Positions 1 through 6,399 of a DNA stretch of 6,527 nucleotides are shown piece by piece. This DNA is from JAJBWD01 sp041670885 (GTDB taxonomy: Bacteria > Bacillota > Clostridia > Clostridiales > Clostridiaceae), in contig JBAXYJ010000170.1 in NCBI GenBank assembly GCA_041670885.1, positions 1 through 6,527 of the forward strand, given 5' to 3'. Position numbers and translations under genes: made by a program. Position 1 is the stretch's first letter; every line of letters begins with the position of its first letter. The notes beneath the pieces are model-generated. The model did no database searches. It saw only the letters and a list, made by a program, of their open reading frames with translations, and was not told the DNA's origin.

Positions 1-27
1 AAATCTTTTTTCATTAAAGTATTTCAT
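1..27 (-). CDS. 5' end of an unidentified gene, cut by the window edge
   Basis: Nine codons (MKYFNEKRF) are visible before the gene runs off the left edge. The ATG at 27-25 follows an AGGTGA ribosome binding site (minus strand, about 37-32) with 4 bases between them. The start lies 22 bases after the stop codon of the lipoprotein gene on the same strand, so the two are probably co-transcribed. This is a proposal from start codon, binding site and spacing only. Nine residues are too few to recognise a family, so no function is offered. Confidence 0.5.
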
Positions 28-49
28 ATAATCACCTGTATTTAGTATA

Positions 50-1111
50 TCATATCCTGTCTACTTTAAAATCCTCCATTTTCATCCTATAGGAACCTGT
101 TTTATCATCTGGTTCATTATTTATAGTAGAAACTGAAAAATAAATAAACTTTTTATCACAGAAGGAAAATGAGACATTATATTTATCCTGATTGAAATTA
201 TCTTCAAACTTATATTTAATAAGTTCTCCTGAAGCTGAATAATATATCCGAAGAGAATTTCCTGCCTTTCCTTTATATCCTATAATTACATACTTCTCAT
301 CCGGGGTAAAACTTATAAGTGATATTTTGGAATTAGTTAAGTAATCTAAATCAATTAGTTTTTCACCAACAGGTTTTTCAACATTTCCGGTTTGCTGTCC
401 CTGCTGACCCTGCTGCTGATCCTGCTGTTTTTGCCCGCCCCCTTCTCCGGAAGTTTCTTTTATACTACTAATTGTAACTAAAGCAAAATAGCAGCTTCCC
501 ATATTGTCAGTTGAGAATACAACCTTTTCTCCGGAATAGGATACAGCTATTGGTCCAAAAGCATTTGATGATACCTGCATACTGTAAGTATTTGCTTTAT
601 TATCCTTTGAACTTGCATATTTAGGAATAGAACCTTTATTTAAAAGAAGCTTTGCTTCTAACTGGTCCTTTTCCTTTATTCTTAAATTATTCCCTTCAAG
701 AAATACTTCATTGTCAGGCTTTTTTACAATTTCAGTTATCTTATAATCTCCATCAACCTTTTCTACTTTAATATTATATTTTTCTAAAATAGAGTAGGCT
801 TTATCCGGGCTGCCCTTCAATATAAAAATCTTTAAAATGCCGCTGTTTCCTACCTGGGATATTTCATCATATGAGTAGCCCCAAATATCTAAATTGGGAT
901 CAAAATTTAAATTTTTATCCAGCCCTTTCCCTAATAATTTTTTTGCATTTTCTGTATCCTTTCTCATATTATATTTCAAATAATTATCTGTCAAAACCTG
1001 AGCACCCTTTATTTCAAAATCTGAGTTAGTCTTACTCTCTGTTTTTTTACTGCAGCCAGCCATATTTAATATAAGAAGAAAATCAAGAAAAATAAGAAGA
1101 AATTTTTTCAT
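50..1111 (-). CDS. Predicted secreted lipoprotein with Gln-rich linker and propeller-like repeats
   Basis: This 353-residue protein starts with a lipoprotein signal peptide: two lysines, a hydrophobic stretch (about 4-16) and a lipobox MAGC with the lipidated Cys at residue 20. It should be anchored on the outer face of the membrane. Residues 30-130 form a mixed charged domain I do not recognise. Residues about 180-215 (IAVSYSGEKVVFSTDN) and 265-300 (SFTPDEKYVIIGYK...IYYSASGELIKY) resemble single blades of WD40/TolB-like beta-propellers, with the typical 'S-P-D/G-x-K-hydrophobic' turn. A low-complexity Gln/Gly linker (about 224-243) separates them. The ATG is preceded by GAGGTGA at 1122-1116, 4 bases away. 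It is probably the promoter-proximal gene of a minus-strand operon continuing past the left edge. Lipoprotein status is well supported; the propeller reading is inference from short motifs and the molecular role is unknown. Confidence 0.85.
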   Translation of the reverse strand: MKKFLLIFLDFLLILNMAGCSKKTESKTNSDFEIKGAQVLTDNYLKYNMRKDTENAKKLLGKGLDKNLNFDPNLDIWGYSYDEISQVGNSGILKIFILKGSPDKAYSILEKYNIKVEKVDGDYKITEIVKKPDNEVFLEGNNLRIKEKDQLEAKLLLNKGSIPKYASSKDNKANTYSMQVSSNAFGPIAVSYSGEKVVFSTDNMGSCYFALVTISSIKETSGEGGGQKQQDQQQGQQGQQTGNVEKPVGEKLIDLDYLTNSKISLISFTPDEKYVIIGYKGKAGNSLRIYYSASGELIKYKFEDNFNQDKYNVSFSFCDKKFIYFSVSTINNEPDDKTGSYRMKMEDFKVDRI

Positions 1112-1253
1112 AAAATCACCTCATATTTAGTTTTCCAAAAAACCATATAAAAAACCAAAAATTTTAAGAGTTTTAATTTATTTTTATATAAGGATCAGCA
1201 GGCAGCAAATTTATAATATCATTAATCATTAAAATTAATTTTTTTTATATATT

Positions 1254-1259
1254 TATAAT
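1254..1259 (+). promoter_or_regulatory. Possible -10 box for the ykvI-like/radical SAM unit
   Basis: A perfect TATAAT lies 37 bases before the TTG start, which leaves room for a short leader carrying the ribosome binding site. No convincing -35 hexamer lies 16-18 bases upstream, and in DNA this A+T-rich such a match can arise by chance. A second TATAAT at 1212-1217 is equally unsupported. The rest of 1112-1290 is nearly pure A+T and must hold the promoters of both divergent units. I see no clear terminator or riboswitch there. Confidence 0.3.
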
Positions 1260-1278
1260 AAGTAGTTTAAATTTCCCT

Positions 1279-1283
1279 AGGAG
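1279..1283 (+). promoter_or_regulatory. Ribosome binding site that fixes a TTG start
   Basis: AGGAG followed by TGAT closely matches the complement of the 16S rRNA tail and stands 7 bases before the TTG at 1291. The next in-frame ATG is codon 39, after the conserved N-terminal motif of the family. The TTG is therefore the supported start. Confidence 0.75.
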
Positions 1284-1290
1284 TGATATT

Positions 1291-2400
1291 TTGAAAAACA
1301 GAAAATTAATTCTTCAGATAGCTGCCGTATTTATTGGCACAATTGTGGGTGCAGGTTTGGCTTCAGGTCAGGAGATAACTCAATTTTTTACAGTCTATGG
1401 GGGTATGAGCATGTGGGGCATATTATTATGCTTCATAATTTATTTAACTATAGGTAAAATAGTTATAAATATAAGTCTCCACTTTAAAATCAGTTCCTAT
1501 AAAGAACTGATTGAAATTGTCTCAAAAGGATTTTTAGGTAAATTTATTGATATATCTACAGGATTTTTTTTAATATCAAGTTCAGCTATAATACTGGCAG
1601 GCTCAGGCTCACTGCTAAAGGAATATTTTCACTGCTCCAGATGGATTGGAATTATACTTATGGCTCTGATTTCTCTATATGTTTTGCTGAGGGATACAAA
1701 AGGTCTTATTGAAATAAATTCATTTATTGTCCCATCTCTTATATCAATAATACTTATCAGCTTTGCTCTTTATATTATTTTTTGGAAAAATAATATAAAC
1801 CTAACAAAGCTTTTGACAATCCCCTCAAAAAATAATTTTTATGTTTTATATTATATTAATAAATTTAAGCTTAATTTTTTAGGCCCATATATAATCCTTA
1901 TATCCAGCCTTTTATATGCAGGCTTTAATACTTTATCCTGCTCAGGAGTATTAGTTCCTTTGTCTGAAGAAATTAAGGATAAAAAGTCCCTTATTACGGG
2001 AGTTTTTTTAGGTGCCTTAGGTCTTACAGTCCTGACTCTCATAATGAATTTCCTTCTTCTTATAAATCAGCCCTATATATATAAATATGATATTCCAATG
2101 CTGTATATAGTAAACAGATTCGGAAAGCTTATTCAGATTATGCTCCTTTGTGTAATCTGGCTGGAGATGTTCTCAACGGAGGTATCTGATATATATAGTC
2201 TGGGAAAAACTATGGAAAAGAGCCTTAATATAAAATATAAATTATCAGTAATTATTATAATTCTGATAGCTGTCCCTATATCTCAAATAGGCTTTGTTTC
2301 GTTAATATCTATTTTATATCCCCTATATGGGGCAATAAGCTTTATATTTATGGTACAATGTATTATATTTTATCTAAAGAGAAAAAAAGAATTGGAGTAA
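1291..2400 (+). CDS. YkvI-family multi-pass membrane protein (transporter-like, COG3949)
   Basis: This 369-residue integral membrane protein has about ten hydrophobic segments, roughly at residues 8-26, 40-61, 88-107, 117-133, 144-164, 197-225, 234-259, 277-297, 316-331 and 334-361. The N-terminal motif GTIVGAGLASGQEITQFF is what I recognise as the signature of YkvI-like proteins. A glycine-rich break in the first helix is typical of LeuT-fold transporters, so a solute carrier role is likely, but the substrate is unknown. Length is normal for the family and the protein looks complete, with a basic tail (KRKKELE) after the last helix. The start is TTG with a well placed AGGAG. Only 4 bases separate its stop from the radical SAM gene, whose ribosome binding site lies in the last codons here, so the two are probably co-transcribed and translationally coupled. 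Family call is firm; transported substrate is not inferable. Confidence 0.85.
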   Translation: MKNRKLILQIAAVFIGTIVGAGLASGQEITQFFTVYGGMSMWGILLCFIIYLTIGKIVINISLHFKISSYKELIEIVSKGFLGKFIDISTGFFLISSSAIILAGSGSLLKEYFHCSRWIGIILMALISLYVLLRDTKGLIEINSFIVPSLISIILISFALYIIFWKNNINLTKLLTIPSKNNFYVLYYINKFKLNFLGPYIILISSLLYAGFNTLSCSGVLVPLSEEIKDKKSLITGVFLGALGLTVLTLIMNFLLLINQPYIYKYDIPMLYIVNRFGKLIQIMLLCVIWLEMFSTEVSDIYSLGKTMEKSLNIKYKLSVIIIILIAVPISQIGFVSLISILYPLYGAISFIFMVQCIIFYLKRKKELE

Positions 2401-2404
2401 TATC

Positions 2405-3301
2405 ATGAAAGAATTAGAAAGCTGCAGACTATGCAGAAGAAACTGCAGTGTTAACAGGTTAAAAGGTGAAACAGGCTACTGCAGAAGCAGTCTTGATATA
2501 AAGCTTGCCAGAGCATCTCTTCATTTATGGGAGGAGCCTCCTCTGTCTATGGGTAAGGGCTCCGGGACAGTATTTTTTTCAAACTGTAATTTCAGCTGCG
2601 TATTTTGCCAAAATTATAAAATAAGTCAGGAAGGCATAGGAAAAGATATCTCCATAGAAAGGCTTTCAGAAATATTTTTAAACCTGCAGCATAAGGGAGC
2701 TAATAATATAAACTTAGTAACTCCTACATCCTATGTGCCTCAGATAATAGAAGCCCTTAAAACTTCAAAAAAAGAAGGGCTTACTATTCCTATAGTTTAT
2801 AATACAAATTCTTATGAGAATATAGAAACTATAAAGTCCTTAAGCGGCCTCATTGACATATATCTGCCGGACATTAAATATTACAGCGATAAATATGCAG
2901 TAAAATACTCAAATGCACCAAACTATTTTGATACTGCAAAAAAAGCGGCTTTGGAAATGTTTAATCAGGTTGGAGATATAGAGCTGAGTCCTGATGGGAT
3001 AATGAAAAAAGGAGTTATAATAAGACACCTGATGCTGCCGGGTTTATTATTTGACTCTAAAAAAATTCTTGATTTTGTATATAACACCTTTAAGAACAGA
3101 GTTTACCTAAGCCTTATGAATCAGTATACTCCATTTTATAAATCATCGGATTATAAAGAAATAGACAGGAAAATAAGCAGGAAAAGCTATGATGCCTTAA
3201 TCGATTATGCTCTGTCCATAGGCATAGAAAAAGGCTTCATCCAGGAGGATGAAACCCAATCCGAAAGCTTTATTCCTGATTTCGACTTAACAGGAATCTA
3301 G
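2405..3301 (+). CDS. Radical SAM protein of the PflX type (COG1313)
   Basis: This 298-residue cytosolic iron-sulfur enzyme has the radical SAM motif C61-NFS-C65-VF-C68, which binds the 4Fe-4S cluster that cleaves S-adenosylmethionine. Ahead of it are C7, C10, C14 and C26 (CRLCRRNC...GYC), an extra metal-binding set typical of the PflX branch, followed by the family-typical LHLWEEPPLS and GSGTVFFSNCN stretches. Further family-like segments are LVTPTSYVPQI (104-114), YNTNSYE (132-138), DIYLPDIKY (151-159) and MNQYTPFY (238-245). Length is usual for the family. The fold resembles pyruvate formate-lyase activating enzymes, but no glycyl-radical enzyme is in the window and the substrate is unknown. 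GGAG at 2394-2397 lies 7 bases before the ATG, inside the end of the upstream gene. The stop codon overlaps that of the convergent PAP2 gene. Family assignment is strong; a specific reaction cannot be stated. Confidence 0.9.
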   Translation: MKELESCRLCRRNCSVNRLKGETGYCRSSLDIKLARASLHLWEEPPLSMGKGSGTVFFSNCNFSCVFCQNYKISQEGIGKDISIERLSEIFLNLQHKGANNINLVTPTSYVPQIIEALKTSKKEGLTIPIVYNTNSYENIETIKSLSGLIDIYLPDIKYYSDKYAVKYSNAPNYFDTAKKAALEMFNQVGDIELSPDGIMKKGVIIRHLMLPGLLFDSKKILDFVYNTFKNRVYLSLMNQYTPFYKSSDYKEIDRKISRKSYDALIDYALSIGIEKGFIQEDETQSESFIPDFDLTGI

Positions 3302-3951
3302 AAAAGCTTATTTACAAGTCCTTTATCATCTAAAAGATATTTCATAAGCAGATAAAGTAACCAAACTATTACAGCAGCTGATACCGCATCTAAAAAAACG
3401 TGCTGTTTAATAAACATTGTTGATATAATTATCAGAATGCCTATAATATTGCATATTATCTTAAGAATTTTATTTACATTTTTATTAATAGTCACATAAA
3501 GCTGAACCAGCAGCGTATTTATTACATGAATGCTGGGAAAACAGTTAAAAGGGTTATCATGATTATAAAGGGCTCTTACCATATCGGTAAAAATATCATC
3601 ACCGCTGAGGGTTGGTCTGGGTACAGTTGTTGGAAAGAAATAAAATATTATATAGGCTGTAATAAATCCTAAGCTTATAGATAGAAGAATTTTCCAGTAA
3701 TATTCCTTATCAAAGATGCAAAAATATATAATAAAAAACGCCACATATCCATACCAGATTACATAAAAAATAATGAAATATTTATTAAAAGGTATCCGGT
3801 TATCTATAAATGTAGTAAGTACCCTGGCATTAGGATTGTATCTGTTTAAAATGGGATAAAGACCACTAAGCAGCGGAACAAGAAGTCCAAATGCTCCCCT
3901 TTTTATTATGTTTTTCCAGTCACATATAAAGGCTTTTTGCAACGTCTCCAA
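3298..3951 (-). CDS. PAP2-family membrane phosphatase (AUR1/PAP2_3-like)
   Basis: This is an integral membrane enzyme of 217 residues from the TTG chosen here, or 219 from an ATG six bases earlier; numbering below is from that ATG. Hydrophobic segments lie near 22-38, 58-80, 88-108, 145-157, 164-182 and 188-208. The acid phosphatase/PAP2 motifs are visible: PRP at 113-115 in the position of the first motif, PSIH at 141-144 with the conserved His, and KQHVFLD at 184-190, whose His186 and Asp190 complete the active site. The lysine usual in the classical first motif is not evident, as is common in the AUR1-like branch. Likely substrates are lipid phosphates or prenyl/diacylglycerol phosphates at the membrane face; which one is unknown. 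AGGAGG at 3964-3959 is only 1 base from the ATG at 3957 but 7 bases from the TTG at 3951, so TTG is preferred. It is transcribed alone and convergent with the radical SAM gene. Confidence 0.85.
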   Translation of the reverse strand: METLQKAFICDWKNIIKRGAFGLLVPLLSGLYPILNRYNPNARVLTTFIDNRIPFNKYFIIFYVIWYGYVAFFIIYFCIFDKEYYWKILLSISLGFITAYIIFYFFPTTVPRPTLSGDDIFTDMVRALYNHDNPFNCFPSIHVINTLLVQLYVTINKNVNKILKIICNIIGILIIISTMFIKQHVFLDAVSAAVIVWLLYLLMKYLLDDKGLVNKLF

Positions 3952-3958
3952 AACCATA

Positions 3959-3964
3959 CCTCCT
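3959..3964 (-). promoter_or_regulatory. Ribosome binding site that argues for the TTG start
   Basis: A consensus AGGAGG on the minus strand ends 1 base before an ATG (3957-3955) and 7 bases before an in-frame TTG (3951-3949). One base is too short for normal initiation, so the TTG two codons downstream is the likelier start of the PAP2 gene. Confidence 0.65.
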
Positions 3965-3975
3965 CTTTATACATA

Positions 3976-3990
3976 AGTTATATTATAACT
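3976..3990. repeat. 15-bp palindrome between divergent genes
   Basis: AGTTATA-T-TATAACT is a perfect 7-bp inverted repeat around one central base. It covers the proposed -10 box of the PAP2 gene and lies 37 bases before the SpoIID-like start, so it could be an operator seen by both units. Its all but two A/T bases make chance occurrence quite possible. Confidence 0.3.
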
Positions 3991-4010
3991 CATATGAATT
4001 GATTTTTAAA
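3982..4010 (-). promoter_or_regulatory. Possible sigma-A promoter of the PAP2 gene
   Basis: Read on the minus strand, TTTAAA (4010-4005; 4 of 6 matches to TTGACA) is followed after 17 bases by a perfect TATAAT (3987-3982). The predicted start point would fall shortly before the AGGAGG. Spacing is ideal, but the region is A+T-rich and the -35 match is moderate. The -10 box lies inside a small palindrome (3976-3990). Confidence 0.4.
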
Positions 4011-4027
4011 TAAAATTTGGAGGGTAA

Positions 4028-5773
4028 ATGAAAAAGATAATATATATTATATCTCTTATTACTGCTTTATTATTAATTTATTTATTATATCCGCGAAGCT
4101 TAATGTCTATATATGTTTCACCCTATAAAAACGGCAGCAAGCTTATTTATAATGGCAAGGAACTATATTTAAAATACAAATTAAACTATGATACTTATTC
4201 AGTATTAAACATAGTATACTGTCCACTGAAATTATATAAAGCAGAAAAATTAAGCCCAAATAAAGAAAGAGTAATGGAAAAAGGAGAGGGCTCCTATGAT
4301 ATGGAGCTTTCCGGCAAGACTTTGCTGTCAGACAAAAGCTTCTTTTATAAGATGACAGCTGATAATAAATTAATAAAATCATCAAGTAATGATTTGCTGG
4401 TGGGCTATGATAATGTATCCTGCTATAAGGCAAAAAACGGAAAGCTGTCTCTATTTATAATATATGAAAAGCCCATATCTAAAATGAGGATCTGCCTGTC
4501 TGATAGTTCCTTTTCCACTATATATCAAAATAATATAAATGTATCATTTCCAGAAGGCGGAGAAATATACTCATTAAGAGATAATATAAAAATTAAAATA
4601 GGCAAGGGAGAAGCCCTTGAAATAAATAAAGAAAACACTAAAATTAATTTATTGATTAAGAACAAGATTATTTCTTTTAACTATAGGGTTTATCTGAAGG
4701 GAAGCCAAATTAAAGTTTTAAGTTTGAAAAGAGGTTATCCATCCTTTAGCCCGGTTTACAGCGGAGTAATTGAAATAAATAAAAAGAATACGGGGCTCCT
4801 GATGATAAACGAAGTTAATATGGAGGATTATCTAAAAAAGGTAGTTCCTTCTGAGATGCCCGGGAATTCCAGTTTGGAAGCTTTAAAATGCCAGGCAGTA
4901 GCTGCAAGAACCTATGCTCTCTCTGATGCACTTTCCTCCAGATTCGGAGATCTTGGTTATTTTGTAGATGACAGCACTTTATCTCAGGTTTATAACAATT
5001 ACAGAGAAACAGAAAATACAAACAAAGCAGTAGATTCTACAAAGGGTCAGGTTATGACCTATAACGGCAAACCTATTGATGCAAAATATTATTCCACCTC
5101 CTCAGGCATAGGAACAAACTATAGTGACATCTGGTTTTATAAGGACTTTACCTCAGAAAGCAAGCCTTACCTGAAAGAAAATATTTACTGCGACTTTTCT
5201 CTTCCAAAAAATGAACAGGAATGGCTGAACTTTTATAAAAGTAAAAATATCAGCGGCTGTGATGATAAATCCTCTTATTACAGATGGGAGATATCTTCAG
5301 ACAAAATTTCTCTTATAAACTCATTGAATATAACTATCCCTAAGCTTTTAAAAAGCAAAGGTGATTATATTATAGGAAAATTTAAGACCATAAAAGATAT
5401 TACAGATATTAAAATAACAAAAAGAGGAGAGGGCGGAAACGCAAAGGAGATTACTCTATATTTAGACTATGGCAGCATTATATTAAGATCAGATGGATTA
5501 ATACGATATGCATTTAAACTTGGAGAGGAATATACCCGATCATCTGTATACCTTAATAAAAATAATAACAGCAAAAACAAAATATCTTCTCTTCCTTCTA
5601 CGTTTTTCTCTATTGAAAAAAATAAAGACAGCTTTACATTTTATGGCGGCGGCTTTGGTCATGGAGTTGGCATGAGCCAGTACGGTGCCATGAGGCTGTC
5701 TGATGAAGGATATTTATATAAGGATATTTTGAATTTTTACTATAAGGATATTGAAATAAGTAAAATGTACTAG
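4028..5773 (+). CDS. SpoIID/LytB-domain cell-wall protein with long N-terminal extension
   Basis: This 581-residue protein has an N-terminal membrane anchor or uncleaved signal (KK, then hydrophobic 4-20) and should face outward or into the forespore-mother cell space. Residues about 30-230 are an extension I do not recognise; classic SpoIID is nearer 340 residues. The SpoIID/LytB domain runs from about 245 to the end: NEVNMEDYLKKVVPSEMP (261-278) with the presumed catalytic Glu276, LEALKCQAVAARTYAL (283-298), DDSTLSQVY (314-322), YYSTSSG (354-360), and the C-terminal GGGFGHGVGMSQYGA (540-554). By family knowledge it is a lytic transglycosylase acting on stem-peptide-free glycan. The SpoIID zinc motif HxxSx5Cx5C, as I recall it, reads Tyr355, Asn364 and Phe370 here, so it is probably a paralogue rather than SpoIID itself. 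GGAGG at 4019-4023 precedes the ATG by only 4 bases. No sigma-E promoter was convincing. The domain is certain; the physiological role is inferred. Confidence 0.9.
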   Translation: MKKIIYIISLITALLLIYLLYPRSLMSIYVSPYKNGSKLIYNGKELYLKYKLNYDTYSVLNIVYCPLKLYKAEKLSPNKERVMEKGEGSYDMELSGKTLLSDKSFFYKMTADNKLIKSSSNDLLVGYDNVSCYKAKNGKLSLFIIYEKPISKMRICLSDSSFSTIYQNNINVSFPEGGEIYSLRDNIKIKIGKGEALEINKENTKINLLIKNKIISFNYRVYLKGSQIKVLSLKRGYPSFSPVYSGVIEINKKNTGLLMINEVNMEDYLKKVVPSEMPGNSSLEALKCQAVAARTYALSDALSSRFGDLGYFVDDSTLSQVYNNYRETENTNKAVDSTKGQVMTYNGKPIDAKYYSTSSGIGTNYSDIWFYKDFTSESKPYLKENIYCDFSLPKNEQEWLNFYKSKNISGCDDKSSYYRWEISSDKISLINSLNITIPKLLKSKGDYIIGKFKTIKDITDIKITKRGEGGNAKEITLYLDYGSIILRSDGLIRYAFKLGEEYTRSSVYLNKNNNSKNKISSLPSTFFSIEKNKDSFTFYGGGFGHGVGMSQYGAMRLSDEGYLYKDILNFYYKDIEISKMY

Positions 5774-5842
5774 ATGGGCAGCTGAATCTATTTTTCAAGC
5801 ATATTATTTTGTTAAAAAATATGTTTAAAGGTTGTATATGAT

Positions 5843-5890
5843 AAGCCTCCTTAGGCAATAATACGAATGTATTATTGCCTAAGGAGGCTT
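5843..5890 (+). promoter_or_regulatory. 22-bp perfect hairpin sequestering the ribosome binding site
   Basis: Bases 5843-5864 and 5869-5890 are exact reverse complements around the loop GAAT. The right arm holds AAGGAGG (5881-5887), the ribosome binding site of the ATG at 5893. The left arm holds CCTCCTT, a copy of the anti-Shine-Dalgarno tail of 16S rRNA. In any transcript starting upstream of 5843 the site would be locked in the stem, so the next gene should be translated poorly. Masking of a transposase start by a hairpin is a known way for insertion sequences to avoid expression from outside promoters. Four T residues (5889-5892) follow the stem, so weak termination of transcripts from the SpoIID-like gene is also possible. 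The structure is certain; both functions are inference. Confidence 0.85.
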
Positions 5891-5892
5891 TT

Positions 5893-6399
5893 ATGGATAT
5901 ATCAATTCAGCAAAAAATAAAATTAAAATTTAAAGATGGAGCAGTTTGTTCTCATTGCGGAAGCAAGGCTGTAAACAAATTTGGATTTTTTAATGGGAAG
6001 CAGAGATACAGATGCAAAGACTGCAAAAGAACTTTTAATTTATATACTAAAACACTTTTAAGCTGGTCTCACTATAAGGATAAATGGGAAAGCTTTATAG
6101 AAACTATGTCTAAGGATATGTCTTTAAGAAAGGCGCAGCAGCAGATAGGCGTCAGCTACGCTTCCCTGTTTTACTGGAGGCATAAGATAATGACTATATT
6201 AAATGAAGAAAATGATGATAGGTTTCATGGCATACTGGAACTCATAAATATTAAATTTAAATATATAGATAAATATCGGAATATTAAAGATGATGATGAT
6301 GACACGGGCGCAGCCCAGAATGTATTTTTTGCATTTTTATATCAGCGGGATTACAGGCTGGATTCCTACATATATAAAGAAAGCTGCTGGTGTACCTAA
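5893..6399 (+). CDS. IS1595-like transposase N-terminal domains only (zinc ribbon and HTH)
   Basis: This 168-residue protein resembles the N-terminal part of IS1595/ISXO2-type transposases. A zinc ribbon uses C19-x2-C22 and C41-x2-C44 (CSHC ... RYRCKDCKRTFN), and a helix-turn-helix lies at about 76-100 (MSLRKAQQQIGVSYASLFYWRHKI). Full transposases of this group are about 300 residues and continue into a DDE nuclease domain. Here the site of the first catalytic Asp (usually G-I-x-E-I-D-E) reads GILELINIKF, and the protein ends soon after a five-Asp run (133-137) with the tail KESCWCT. It therefore cannot transpose DNA by itself; it is either a decayed remnant or a DNA-binding protein derived from one. 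The frame can also be opened at a TTG (5875), but AAGGAGG stands 5 bases before ATG 5893, which is the supported start. The stop touches a terminator. No insertion-sequence ends were found around it. Confidence 0.7.
   Translation: MDISIQQKIKLKFKDGAVCSHCGSKAVNKFGFFNGKQRYRCKDCKRTFNLYTKTLLSWSHYKDKWESFIETMSKDMSLRKAQQQIGVSYASLFYWRHKIMTILNEENDDRFHGILELINIKFKYIDKYRNIKDDDDDTGAAQNVFFAFLYQRDYRLDSYIYKESCWCT
6289..6303 (+). repeat. GAT triplet run encoding five Asp
   Basis: Four GAT triplets and one GAC encode Asp133-137 of the zinc-ribbon protein. The run marks where similarity to transposases has been lost. Triplet runs can change length by slippage without breaking the frame. Confidence 0.6.

Noticed and set aside
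1851..2042. Minus-strand 63-residue ORF inside the YkvI-like gene
   Set aside because: It lies wholly within a well supported membrane protein gene on the other strand, with no family features.
3977..3998. Sigma-E-like promoter for the SpoIID-like gene (GTTATATT and CATATGAA)
   Set aside because: The first box matches well, but only 6 bases separate the two boxes instead of about 13-15, and the second is a weak match.
4143..4433. Minus-strand 96-residue ORF inside the SpoIID-like gene
   Set aside because: Antisense shadow of the N-terminal extension; composition rich in Leu, Tyr, His and Cys with no recognisable motif.
4815..5021. Minus-strand 68-residue ORF
   Set aside because: Antisense to the most conserved SpoIID/LytB stretch, which fully explains the sequence.
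5713..5756. Repeated ATAAGGATATT near the end of the SpoIID-like gene
   Set aside because: It encodes two YKDI segments in the normal SpoIID/LytB C-terminus and looks like coincidence of codon use.
5634..5858. Minus-strand 74-residue ORF
   Set aside because: Spans the conserved end of the SpoIID-like gene and part of the hairpin; no ribosome binding site or family resemblance.
5875..5892. TTG start six codons upstream for the zinc-ribbon gene
   Set aside because: These codons are the Shine-Dalgarno itself, and AAGGAGG is ideally placed for the ATG at 5893.
6305..6315. GGGCGCAGCCC mini-hairpin
   Set aside because: Four base pairs inside a coding region with no T run; too short to support a function.
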